DNA of 64,000 bases from Austropuccinia psidii. Taxonomy: Eukaryota > Basidiomycota > Pucciniomycetes > Pucciniales > Sphaerophragmiaceae. Position numbers and translations under genes: made by a program. The stretch covers positions 1,860,001-1,924,000 of the forward strand of contig JALGQZ010000005.1 of NCBI GenBank assembly GCA_023105745.1, given 5' to 3'. Position 1 is the first letter of the stretch. The number at the start of each line of letters is the position of its first letter. Under the pieces are notes generated by a model. That model was not told the origin of the DNA. It worked only from the letters and a program-made list of their open reading frames with translations, and did no database searches. Positions 1 through 10,500 of the stretch are shown here, piece by piece.

Positions 1-59
1 TAGGTTCTCATTCACTTAGCTCCAGGCCACTATTGTTTTCCCTAAGAGCACAAGTGACA
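1..59 (+). repeat. 3' end of a decayed B-type LTR
   Basis: The stretch reading CCAGGCCACTATTG, then TAAGAGCACAAGTGACA, aligns with the last about 50 bases of the B-family LTR seen intact before 43988 (CCAGGCCACTCTTG, TAAGAGCCCCTGTGACA). It therefore looks like the right end of an older insertion of that family whose remainder lies left of the window. Confidence 0.5.
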
Positions 60-613
60 ATACATTAGTATTGGCTCTTAAGATTTCCAAACTTGACATC
101 TCTATAAGTTTTGCAGTTATAATAACTTCAATTATAAATATCTTGATTCTTGATTATCTCTAAAGTTCTATACATCTTCCCATACAAATCTATAAATATA
201 TGGGATAGGTATAGGGGGTTCCTCAAATAATTATTCTAAGAAAGCTTTTATATTGTTTCAAGACCTTTAATCCAAGATATCTCAGCCATTTTTGCTAAGC
301 TAATGACTTCTGATATTCTCAATAAAGTCCCTCAGGTATATCATAAATTTTTCAATGGTTCTGTACAGTTTTGTACAAGCCCTCCTTGACGTCTGAAGGG
401 GTTTCTTTGTATTGTGGGTAAGAATATGTTATTTATTGAAGTAGGGGCTCTCATGAAAAGTGGCCGAAAGTATTAGAATTCTCTCACTAATTACTTTTAG
501 AATCATATCAGTATTGTGGAGCTTAAAGTAAATATGCAAATGTTAGATGAGAAATTAAAATAGGATTTCTGTTTTATTGGTACTCCGTCATAATGATGAT
601 GTGTTATACTTTG
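60..613 (-). repeat. Old AT-rich debris with an inverted A-type LTR match
   Basis: No gene is visible. Around 361-405 the sequence CTGTACAGTTTTGTACAAGC followed by CCTCCTTGAC is the reverse complement of a segment inside the A LTR (near 3280-3310). Weaker similarity to the inverted A LTR extends on both sides. I read it as a decayed, minus-strand A-like LTR remnant with unclear boundaries. Confidence 0.4.
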
Positions 614-1908
614 TATGAGCCCTGGAGATATGACCACATATCCAAAAAGTTCACAATAAAAATTTTACAATAATTATTCCTCTAAATAATTAACTTAAAA
701 TAAGTAAAAATAGCTTAAAAACGCATAAATGCAGAATTAACTTGGAATCTGATTAATAAACATGTTAAATAAACTACACCATCACATTACTCATGATAAT
801 ACACACATATATCATTTTGATGGCATATCTTTAAAGTCAATAACTAATCAGTAATAAGCAAAAATTCCACAAAAAGACATAAATTCTTACTTATCTCAGA
901 AACCAGTGAGTCAACATGTAAAATAAATTGCACCATTGGATTCCCAATTAAACGCTACACATAGAATAATTTTATGTCATTTCTCTAAAGTTAATACTTA
1001 AGGAATTAAGGGGAAGATATGCATTTTTATGATCAGTGCATACATTCATGGTTTTTAGCCAATATCTCCTGAAATATAAATGATAGAGAGTTGAAACAAA
1101 AAATAAATTAGAACATAATTACTGTAAGAATACATATATGAACTTGATTTGACAAGTTATAAACAAGGTTATAACTTGTCAGGGTTTATTGAATAAAATT
1201 GATAGAGCTGTTGACCACTTTTCTGTGAAAGTGGTCCAAACTTGAATTGAAGTGTATATTCAGGCCATAATAGCTCATACATGAAGAACTATGTCTTTTT
1301 TATCATAATATTCAAGGCATAACCCCCTGAAGTCATGTTTTGAAGTTTAAAATATTGAATTTTGACAGAAAAGATGAGATACAAGAAAAATCATCAAATA
1401 CAGGATTTTGATGATGTAACGAAATGCTCTTGGAAGTTTAATAAGGACATTCCAAGATATCAGAATTAACTTTCTGAATGTATTTAGCATGTAGACTTTA
1501 AGCGTTATTCATGATTCAAGTTTAAGCTTAAAATTGATCATTTATGATCACTCACTGTAATCTTATTTCAAGTTTAACAGTTATATAATGGATGAAACTG
1601 GTGAATACTATTATATTGTGAATAATAAGAATAAAATTCACAAAGCTCAGGCTTCTTCCAAGTGTATGATTTCATCAAAATTAAAGCTATAGTGATAAAT
1701 CTAAATAAAGGTGTAATATTAAAAAAAGATGGTTTGATCATGATGTAATCATCACTATACCAAAAGCTACTGATCAATTCCAGTGAATGCCAGAAGTAAA
1801 GGTTGACTAGAAGCCTTTTGGACTCTAGAAGGGAGGAGTTTACTGTAAATAGAGCTATTTTTACTCCATTTCCCCCTCAGAAGCATCAAAAACAAGAAGA
1901 CACTAAGC
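614..1908 (+). repeat. Element E 5' LTR, left part
   Basis: TATGAGCCCTGGAGATATGA near 614 aligns with the start of the D LTR (TGTGAGCCTTCAGGTATATT). The sequence then stays AT-rich and gene-free up to 1908, where element B begins (TGTCACAACTACG at 1909). Together with 43994-44679 this gives an LTR of roughly 1.98 kb, close to the 1.93 kb of the D LTR. The bases TAAGC (1904-1908) are the left TSD of B. Confidence 0.6.
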
Positions 1909-2915
1909 TGTCACAACTACGAATAATCACCCCCCTCAATGTGTGTTGCGGAAATGCCAACCTGAACCCAAGTCATGGTCAACTTGCAATAAAATATGTT
2001 TATGGCCAATTGTACTCTTTGGTGCTCTATGGCCTCTTGGCCATAACACCCTTCCACTGGCCAAATAAGGCCTCAAACCTCATTTATGGCCTCAGTTCAT
2101 ATCCTGCCTTCATTGGCCTCATTGGCCAATTCCCGACCTCACCAACCCCAAGGCCATTATCCTTGATTCTGGGCCTGGGGTTATTTTCAGTCTTCCAAGG
2201 GCATATGGTCCCTTGGCCCAACCCTTTATATTAGGGGGGTTTGGGCATTTAGGCCCCCTACGGCCTCTATGTCCCATGGGCCGTAATCCATGGCCCACGG
2301 TCTTTGGGACTGTTAGGCCCCTTTTGGCCCAATTCCAATGAGGCCAAAAGGGGGCAGTTCAGAAGCCCCCAAAGCCAGGTGGGCCCACCTGAGCCAGTTT
2401 TTGACCCCAAAGGGCCAAAAACCACCTTAGGACCCAGATTGGCCATAAATCAGTCCATGGCCTCTGGAAACCATCAGAGGCCACCAGATCAGCTCCAGGC
2501 AAGAATTCCCCTCCAGTTCAGGGGAAGACTTCCCTTCCTTCAATGGACTCTGTACTCAAGGACCAGGAGTGGTGCACATATGGTATAATATACCATTATG
2601 CACCATTTTTGCTCATCAATCCAGTGGTGACACTTTCAGGAACCAATTATGTGATTCCAAATCAAGTCCCAAATCCATCACCAATTTTGAAGAAGGGTTT
2701 TTCAGCTATTCAGTCTGGCAATTCCCTGGCGGCTACCACAAGACCATTCAAGGACCCCAACCCCCTGGCCCTGCAGGAGTTGGGTCGTCATTTCTCACCA
2801 GGACAATTCTAAGGGCAATTCTCAGAGGTTATAAATCTTTTCAATTATTTTCAAGGCATCAAGTACTCAACATTCCTTGGACAACTCAATTGGTCCATAC
2901 AGGCAGCAATCAAGC
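1909..2915 (+). repeat. Element B 5' LTR, part 1
   Basis: This segment matches 42444-43440, the start of the 3' LTR of B, beginning TGTCACAAC(T/C)ACGAATAATC. It is rich in GGCC tetranucleotides and contains the palindrome at 2571-2604. It stops at CAAGC (2911-2915), the duplicated target of element A. Short open frames here (for example 2304-2588) have no similarity to known proteins and recur in every LTR copy. Confidence 0.9.
2571..2604. promoter_or_regulatory. Near-perfect palindrome in the B-family LTR
   Basis: The 34 bases run from GGTGCACATATGGTATA to the near-complementary TATACCATTATGCACC. Related palindromes occur at 43092-43125 and, reversed, near 56832-56864 and 58167-58201, so all four B-type LTRs keep it. 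It contains a TATA-like core. A promoter element, a dimer-binding site or an RNA hairpin are all possible; the sequence alone does not decide. Confidence 0.5.
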
Positions 2916-3997
2916 TGTCAGCCTGTGACTCAAAACAGAGCACTAGCATGACATCCAACATACCATAAATAATGGTATGACAAGTATTGAACAAACATAG
3001 TCAATACAGGTAATAAATAAGAGAAAACAATCCTCTTAAATTAAACACCAACCTTATCCAAATAGAATAAGGAAACCTAGAGGAGAATAAACAGGTCAAA
3101 ACCCTTATTTTCACCTCTCATCTAACTTATGCATATTTAAGTTATTATATACCAAAAGGGTATTTTTCTTAAAGCTCACATAGAGAGCTACTCAATGATA
3201 TCATCCATGTTGTTGTAACACCACTACAACTGGAGATACCATAGAACTTTCATTTCAAAACCAAGACCCCCCTGAAAGTCAAAGAGGGCTTGTACAAAAC
3301 TGTACAAAAGTATAACCAAATTAAAGATCTAAACAAGAGCTTTAATTTGAGATACATTATACCTCTGTATCTCCTAAACTGACTGAGGGATCTTGGTTCA
3401 AAGGTTTAATAACCAAAAATACAGATATTCTGAAAACAAGAAAGTAAACAAACCCCTGTATCTTTGGCATACACTCATACAGTTGTACAGTGTAATATAC
3501 CAAACTGTAGAGCAAATTAAGCCCTACAAAACTGTATCATCAGAATACAGATATCTTCCAAACTGAAGAAGATATCTGGTGTGGAAGTTTCTGAAGCCTC
3601 ATACTGATGTACAAAAATACATCCAAAAACTTAAAACCCTTATAACTTTTGCTATTTTAAAGAAGGGTAAACATGAATCATACCAAATTGAAGAGCTCAT
3701 TAAGCCCTTCAATTCTGTGCTCTTAGTTTCTTGATATCTCAAAAACTGACCAAGATATCTTGGTTGGAAGTATTTTGGCCAATACTGGCCTGTACCAAAC
3801 CTGTACCAACCAGTACAGTCTTAATACTCAAAATAATGGTTGTTCAAAGCTTAAACCCGCCCAGAATGACTAGTATTGGTCATACAAACACCAAAGCAAC
3901 GTCATCCAAGTGCTGACGTGGCAGGTGAAGAGTTTTTTCATCCTGTATTGATCCAGAATGATCATTTGTGGTTCTAAAACCACAATTCTGCCTCTAC

Positions 3998-4005
3998 TGA
4001 CGTCA
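3998..4005. promoter_or_regulatory. TGACGTCA site in the A LTR
   Basis: TGACGTCA is the perfect palindromic binding site of CREB/ATF-type bZIP proteins. Further ACGT cores lie nearby (AACGTCA 3900, TGACGTGG 3914, TGACGTGT 4061 and 4348, TTACGTGAC 4152). In the 3' LTR the same site reads TGCCGTCA, so only the 5' copy is perfect. Regulation by a bZIP factor is inferred. Confidence 0.45.
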
Positions 4006-4100
4006 GAATTGAGGATCCAGAACCACAGACTGACCAATGGAGTGAAAATTTTCACTCCTCTGACGTGTGAAGAGTAAATAACTCTTGACAGTCTTGAAAG

Positions 4101-4110
4101 ATATAAAAAG
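4101..4110 (+). promoter_or_regulatory. TATA-like box in the A LTR
   Basis: ATATAAAAAG lies about 300 nt before the LTR end and is followed by a pyrimidine-rich stretch ending TTCTTACGTGAC. The LTRs of D (about 14884, TTAAAAAG), G (about 54926, CATAAAAAG) and C (TATAAAAG) have a comparable box in a comparable position. The transcription start would lie shortly downstream; this is inferred from position only. Confidence 0.5.
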
Positions 4111-4416
4111 AAGGGTTTTTGCCTTCAAAAATCCTCATCTTATCTTATTTTATATATTCTTACGTGACAAGACTGTTATCCATCAGTAGTGTCCTTAGAA
4201 TACTTAAAGATATAATTAAATATAATTATTGTAGTGTCTCTTTACAGTCAAAGATATTAGAACATTGCAACCCAGGTCCTCAATAGACTCATCACCACTG
4301 TTACCACGTAGCAGTAGGACCTGAAGAATTATTTTATTACTTATTTGACGTGTCACAGTCATAGTACTAGCTTGTATTTACTGTTTTTAAGCTTCTACAT
4401 AGACTCACCCTGACAA

Positions 4417-4434
4417 TTTGGGGGCCTGGCCGTG
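4417..4434 (+). promoter_or_regulatory. Primer-binding-site candidate of A
   Basis: TTTGGGGGCCTGGCCGTG begins one base after the LTR end. The same block follows the LTRs of D (15488), E (44680) and, reversed, C (37890), although their LTRs differ greatly. That position and conservation fit a minus-strand primer site. The TGG that would pair with tRNA CCA starts two to three bases inside the block. TGGGGGC recalls proline-tRNA sites, but the next bases do not follow the usual pattern, so the primer is unknown. Confidence 0.55.
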
Positions 4435-4510
4435 GTTATTCAACCTTATTGGACGTATTTTGAACTGAATTAGGCGTAAAATTCAGCTATTTAAAAGGTA
4501 TTTCACTACA

Positions 4511-6328
4511 AGTGAGTAAAATTTCTATTTTGTAATCATTGTTTTATATACAATTCTTTTTTTACTCCAAAAATATATATTATAAAATATTTTTGTTGAG
4601 AATAAGAGTACATATCCTCTTTGTTTTATTATATTGCAATAAATTCCACGAAATTTCATAATAATACATCTGTATTATTTAAATTTCAATATAAATAATA
4701 ATATACAAACAGTATATTATTTATTTTACTATTATTTTTCACCAAAGTGCGTGAAAATTAATATATAAACATTTACTAATTAATAATTAATAAATATTAA
4801 ATAATAAAATAATTTTTTATTATTTTACAAGGAATATTTTAATTAAATATTTCCTTTAAAACAAGATATCACTCAAATTGACGTGAAAACTTGTAATTAC
4901 TTGATATTTAACCAATATCAAAGTGTTATAATAAATATTATTTATAATATTTATAATAAAAAATGAAATTTATTATAATTTAATAAATTTGACGTGTTTA
5001 TATAAAAACACAATAATATCCAAGTGAATCATTCACAAAACACTTGGATATTACAGTTTTTTCACTTATAAAACATAAGTGAAAAACTCAAAACTGTTAT
5101 TTTTCAAACAAAAACATATAAAAACAATAAAAAAACATAAAAACACTTACAAATTTCGAAAAATAACAGTAGAATTGAATATAATCATTTTGTTTATCAT
5201 AAAATACTGATATACAATCTGAAATATCTTTTCTGAATAGTGGAAAAGGACTACATTCCATTAGAAACCCAGTCACAAGGAAACCCATCTGTGACAGCCT
5301 CAGAAGACAGAGAGCTGCTGCCAAAAACCAAGGGCAAGCAGAAAAGACACAGTGAAGTGACAATCAACTCAAAAGATTGGACACCAATAGCTGTGCCAAG
5401 GGCCAAAAAACCCAGAAAAGCTCCAACAAAACCAGTTGGATCACCAAAACAAGTTGAGAAACAGAAAATCACTGTTATCAACCCAGTTGTAAACTCCAAA
5501 GGCAAATTGCCAAAGAGTATAGATCATAAATTTGTACAAGGGCCTGCCAAAGGTAAATAAACCTTGAAAAATACAACATTTTTTATTGTCTGTCATTTTT
5601 TAACATTGTTAACATGACACCTCCACTTCTTAGAGATCTTGGATTCCCAAGAAATCAACCAGAACACTGGCCAAGAAGACACAGAGGAAGAAGAACTGGA
5701 GCAGATGACCAGCAAAGGACTTACCATCAGGGAACTCCTACCCAAGGTCTTGTTCCAAATCAAATTCAACCCAGGAGTCCAACCAGGAGATTGGACAGAT
5801 GCAGAACAGGTCCTCCAAATACACAAACTCCTGAGAGACCTCTTCACATGGAGCATGGACAACAAAATGTTCACCATGGCAGCATCATGGGCAGAAGTGG
5901 GGATAACAACCCAGAAGATCTGTCTCAAGCAAATGGCTTGGATGGAACTTATGACAGAAAGGCAAGGTTGGAATCCCAACAAGAATTTCAAACTCTTAGA
6001 AGAAAGAGCAACCAGAATCAAAGAGAACCAGGCAGCCATACAAGCCATAGAGAGATCTTGGCACAAGGAAGAGCCCAGTCAGATTCAGGCACCCCGAGAA
6101 ATGGAAGAAGAAGCCCCATCTTCCCCACAACCATCCAGCAGTTCCAGGCCTTACAAGCCAAAGGAAACTTCATCCAAAGCTCCCCCACCATTCCAGGTAG
6201 TTTCCAACAGGAGAAAAGGAGCCCAAGGGAAAAACAAAACTTCTTTCAACCAGAGGAAGAAAGAAGCAGACCCATTGATGAAAAAGCTGATGGACTTAGT
6301 CCAAGAAGTACACAAAAACAAGAAATAG
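4511..6328 (+). CDS. Spliced accessory protein of A overlapping gag (+1 frame)
   Basis: I predict a spliced gene: leader exon ending at A4511, exon 5241-5552, exon 5634-6328. The first intron starts CAA|GTGAGT and ends AATAG|TGGAA, so the start codon A|TG forms across the junction. The second intron (5553-5633, 81 nt, AAG|GTAAAT to TTCTTAG|AG) restores the frame exactly (codon G|AG), giving about 335 residues. The first 105 residues are basic and low-complexity with Lys-Pro runs. The second exon encodes a glutamate run, then a helical region rich in Trp, Met and Leu (about 5740-6060), then a Ser/Pro/Lys-rich tail ending in Lys/Asn. Residues from 5639 overlap gag in the +1 frame. Element C has the same layout. 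No known domain is recognised; an accessory or RNA-binding role is a guess. Transcript evidence is lacking. Confidence 0.68.
4512..5240 (+). other. Predicted leader intron 1 of A
   Basis: The intron would run from GTGAGT (4512) to TTTTCTGAATAG (ends 5240). The 729 nt are extremely AT-rich and have no gene. The exon after it begins TG, as do the corresponding exons of C, D and E, and the exon before it ends in A. Removal is therefore predicted to make an ATG. The region also holds ACGT motifs at about 4881 and 4991. Confidence 0.55.
5553..5633 (+). other. Predicted retained/spliced intron 2 of A, containing the gag start
   Basis: GTAAAT at 5553 and TTCTTAG at 5633 bound 81 nt with TTAAC branch-point-like motifs. 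The gag ATG (5614) lies inside, 20 nt before its end. Splicing removes the gag start and joins the upstream exon to the +1 frame. Retention leaves the upstream frame to stop at TAA 5558 and gag to start at 5614. C, D and E have the same arrangement. Confidence 0.6.
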
Positions 6329-7563
6329 TTGTACCTACAAATAGTTTTTCTAGTTCTGACTCAATAGACCCAGAATTAATAACTGAAACTACAATGCACA
6401 CTCATGAGTTTGAAAACAAATTCACATGGACCAAATTGGCCCAATTCATGGATTGGACACATGAAACCTCAGGAAAAATGAGGACAGAAGTGGAAACATT
6501 GAAAGAAGAAAATGCTTTCCAAGCAACAGTCATAAAAGACTTAAATTCAAATCTGGCCAAAATTTGGACAGAATTTGAAAAAACCAACAGACAGTTGAAT
6601 TCAATTCTAGAAGAACAACAAACTGTGAGGAGGGATCTGAGGAGTATCCAGCAGCAACAGGATAGCTTTGACAAAGAAATTGATTACCTCTATGACAGAG
6701 AAGACAATCAATACCCCCCAACACAAGGTCAACCTACTACCTCTACAAAATTAAAAGAAGAGGACAAAGACTATGACCAGGAACCTGAATATCAGATTCC
6801 AAATTTAAGATCAGAGTCATTGTACCAAGATGGGGAAAATCTCAACTATTCAGAGAAACAGGCACTGAAACAGTTACCAGAAGTAACAAACTGGCCAAAG
6901 TTCTCAGGAATAGGGGAATATGACCATATGGAGATCATTGACTATATTGATGGACTCTTTGTTGATGTCCCAAAGATACCAGACTACTGGATCACAACAA
7001 GACTCAACACAGCATTCAGAGGCCATGCAAACATATGGTATACTGAGATGAAAGAAATACATGGCAGGAAAAGCTGGCCATGGTGGAGGAACCAGATTAT
7101 ACAAAAGTATAGCAATGGTAGTTGGATCTGGCAAAAAACCATGTCCTTTGAAAGTGATAGATACTCCACAGAAAAAGACCCTTATGAATGGTGCCTCAAA
7201 CAAACAAAGAGGCTAAAAGCTATTGATCCCAATATGAAAATAGAAATGAGAAACCATAAACTCCTGACAAAATTGCCAGGAGATCTAGAACATGCAGTCA
7301 AATGCAGATGCAACAACATCAGCAGCATTGATGACATAGCAAATGTCATACAAGATGTGAGAAAAAAGACCTCCATAGGAAGGTACACATCTTTCAAACC
7401 AAACTTCAAAGACAAGAGGTCTGAAGTTAAAGAGACAAACAAAGAAAAAGGGAAAGAAACCCCAAAAAAGAAATATGTGTGCCACAACTGTGGTTCACCA
7501 GACCATTATGCCAACAATTGCACAAAACCAAAAAAGAAAATATATGCAATTGATGAAGAATAA
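5614..7563 (+). CDS. gag: Gag polyprotein of A
   Basis: This 649-residue protein should form the virus-like particle in which the element RNA is copied. Residues 1-230 are Arg/Gln/Ser/Pro-rich and look disordered; this part overlaps the accessory ORF. Residues about 265-370 form a coiled coil (long heptad-like Leu, Glu, Gln stretch). A capsid-like domain follows (about 425-600) with WPKFSGIGEYDH, WYTEMKEIHG and a Trp-rich turn SWPWW, all conserved in elements C and D. A CCHC zinc knuckle, CHNCGSPDHYANNC, lies near residues 628-641. The ATG is chosen because C, D and E start gag at the same place just before the splice acceptor. The stop TAA (7561-7563) is followed in the same frame by pol. 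Confidence 0.9.
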   Translation: MTPPLLRDLGFPRNQPEHWPRRHRGRRTGADDQQRTYHQGTPTQGLVPNQIQPRSPTRRLDRCRTGPPNTQTPERPLHMEHGQQNVHHGSIMGRSGDNNPEDLSQANGLDGTYDRKARLESQQEFQTLRRKSNQNQREPGSHTSHREILAQGRAQSDSGTPRNGRRSPIFPTTIQQFQALQAKGNFIQSSPTIPGSFQQEKRSPREKQNFFQPEEERSRPIDEKADGLSPRSTQKQEIVVPTNSFSSSDSIDPELITETTMHTHEFENKFTWTKLAQFMDWTHETSGKMRTEVETLKEENAFQATVIKDLNSNLAKIWTEFEKTNRQLNSILEEQQTVRRDLRSIQQQQDSFDKEIDYLYDREDNQYPPTQGQPTTSTKLKEEDKDYDQEPEYQIPNLRSESLYQDGENLNYSEKQALKQLPEVTNWPKFSGIGEYDHMEIIDYIDGLFVDVPKIPDYWITTRLNTAFRGHANIWYTEMKEIHGRKSWPWWRNQIIQKYSNGSWIWQKTMSFESDRYSTEKDPYEWCLKQTKRLKAIDPNMKIEMRNHKLLTKLPGDLEHAVKCRCNNISSIDDIANVIQDVRKKTSIGRYTSFKPNFKDKRSEVKETNKEKGKETPKKKYVCHNCGSPDHYANNCTKPKKKIYAIDEE

Positions 7564-10500
7564 GAAGAAGAACAAACAGGTGAAAAATCTGATTCTGACA
7601 GCATGGGAAATGGTATGAGAGCAGAATCACAAAGTGAACCTGATAGCATAGAAGAATACATAGTGGAATGCAATGAAGAAAGTTCACTTGATATACAAGA
7701 CATTGAATTGGATTCAGGCATACCACAAATAACAACAGACAAAGAGCTCTGTAAGCACACACAGAATGCACAAACATTCCTGGTAACCCCCAATAGAGGG
7801 ATGGGATTCATTCATGGAACACCTACAAAATTGACAGTTTATATTGAGAACTGTAAACACCCAATGATCATTGACACAGGAGCAAGTTGCTCCATAGTGG
7901 CAAAAGAATACTTGGAACAACATTTCCCCAAATGGGAAGATGATATAATCCCAACAAAAGCCAGAAACTTCAAAAGTGCATCAGGCAAAATGCACTCACT
8001 AGGGACAATAATCAAAGAGATAATTATCCCACACCAAAAAGGAAATATCAGACTGGAACCTGAATTTGTAGTTCTAGAAAATGCACATGTACAAGGATTC
8101 TTACTAGGTACAGAGTACCAAAGAATGTATGGTATGGACATTTGCAATAGTAAAAACAGATATCTTACCATAGGTACAAACAAAGATAAAAAAATTTCCT
8201 TTGACATTAACCATATAACAAATGATAACACCTTGAAAGAACTAGTGGAAGAATTCAAAGAGGCCCAATATGGCACTCAACTCACCAGTAAAATGAAACT
8301 CAACTTACTGAAAGTATTGAGAAAGCATAGAGGAGCTTTTGCAATAGGAGATGAACCACTAGGAAAAATCAAAGGACATGATATAGAATTATATCTGGAT
8401 GTAGAAAGACCATATCCACCTATGCTTAGGAGACCACCATATCCAGCCAGCATGGAAACTAGGAAAGAAATTGAGAAACACATCAATGAACTCCTAGAAA
8501 TGGGGGTAATAAGAAAGATAGGACATAATGAGATAGTAGAGGTCACTACACCAGTCCTTATAACATGGCATGATGGTAAATCCAGACTATGTGGTGACTT
8601 CAGGGCTTTGAATAATTACACCAAAGCAGATAGGTACCCCATCCCAAGGATACCACATGCACTAGATAAACTAGCAAAAGCCAAGTTCATTACAAAAATG
8701 GACTGCATGAAAGGTTTTCACCAGAATGGGGTAAAACCAGATTCCATCAAATTGCTAAGAATTATATGCCATATGGGCATATATGAATATACCAGAATGC
8801 CATTTGGCATTAAGAATGCACCAGCCCATTTTCAGAGGATGATGGATACCATATTTCAAGATGAAATAATGGAAGGGTGGATGGTAGTGTATATTGATGA
8901 TATCATAATATACTCAGAAACATGGGAAGACCATGTGAAGAAAATTGATAAAGTATTGGGAAAATGCACACCAATCAATATGAAGATATCTCTTAAGAAA
9001 TGTAACTTTGGACAGCAAGAACTGCTAGCCCTAGGACACAAAGTTTCAGGTTTAAGTCTAGCTATAGACCAAAATAAAGTTGCTGCAGTACTAAAGAAAC
9101 CAGTACCAAAGAACATCAAAGAAATGCAATCTTTTTTGGGCTTTTCTAGCTACTACAGAAGCCACATAAAAAACTTTGCACACATCACTAGTAGCCTATA
9201 CAAACTGTGCTCAAAAGATGTGGTCTTTGAAATTACCAAGGAAAGAAGGGATGCATTTGAAAAGATCAAACATGAACTGACCAATGCCCCTGTCCTAATG
9301 ATGCCTGATTTTGAACTACCATTCAAACTATACATAGATGCAGCATGTAGCCAAGGGCTAGGAGCAGCACTACACCAGAGGCAACTAGTAGATGGAATAC
9401 CCAAAGAAGGAGTAATTTGCTATATCTCAAGACAACTGAAAGACTCAGAAGCCAGATATGGAGCTACTCAGACAGAATGTCTATGCTTGGTATGGGCATT
9501 AGAAAAACTCCATTACTACTTAGAAGGAGCAGTATTTGAAGTTTTTACTGACTGCACAGCCCTCAAGTCACTGTTGAACATGAAGACAACAAACAGACAC
9601 ATGCTTAGGTGGCAAATAGCCATACAAGAATACAGAGGGAATATGACTATCATCTATAAAGAAGGGAAAAGTCATACTAATGCAGATGGTCTCAGCAGGT
9701 GGCCACTGAAGAATGACCAAGAAAATCCAGCATATGACCCAGAAAATGGGGCCAAAATACCTATACAATGCATGGAGATAGACAGGAGAAAGAACTTCAA
9801 ACTATCAAACTGGGCATTAGGGAATGATTCATCAAACCCAGCACAGAGCTATGGGGAGATTAAAGAGATACCCATACTGGGAATCAGCTCCTCTAATCTG
9901 AATACAGAATTCTTTAGCATAGTACAATCAGCATACAATAAACACAAACAGTGTAGTATATTGATACAACTACTAAAACAAAAGTACAGGAGTCCTGAAC
10001 TAGAGAGTCAATTGGAAGAGCCATGGCTCAAAAACTTTAAAGAAAATAGATTTTTTCTGATAGATGACCTACTGTACCATAGGGAAAAACACACAAGTGC
10101 CCTGGTAATAATAAGTAGAGAACACATTTCCCTCATACTACAGGAATGCCATGACTGCCCATACATGGGACATATGAGTGAAGAAAGAACTAAAGAAAGA
10201 GTCTTTAGCACAGCTTGGTGGCCAAAGTGGGAACAAGACTTGAGTGAATACATCAACACTTGTACCAGATGCCAAAAAGCCAACAGAAGTCATGGCAAAA
10301 GATATGGATTACTCCAGAGTATAGAGGAGCCCAAACACCCCTGGGAAATAATAAACATGGATTGGGTAACAGGCCTGGTCCCTGGAGGGAAAGACAGCTT
10401 TAATGCATGCCTAGTAGTAGTAGACAGGTACAGCAAGAGTGTCAGATGTCTCCCCTGTCACAAAGAGGACACAGCAATGGACACAGCCATATTGTTCTGG

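Larger units (their letters stand above)
2916..4415 (+). repeat. Element A 5' LTR
   Basis: The segment is 1500 nt long, the same length as the copy at 11500-12999, begins TGTCAGCCTGTGACTC and ends CTCACCCTGACA. It holds a TATA-like box (4101-4110) and several ACGT-core motifs between 3900 and 4360. It contains no credible protein-coding frame. Confidence 0.95.

Noticed and set aside
1803..2928. Several open frames in the B LTR (also 42509-43692, 56265-57053, 57650-58899)
   Set aside because: They lie in LTRs, recur in each copy with shifted ends, and show no domain or consistent start.
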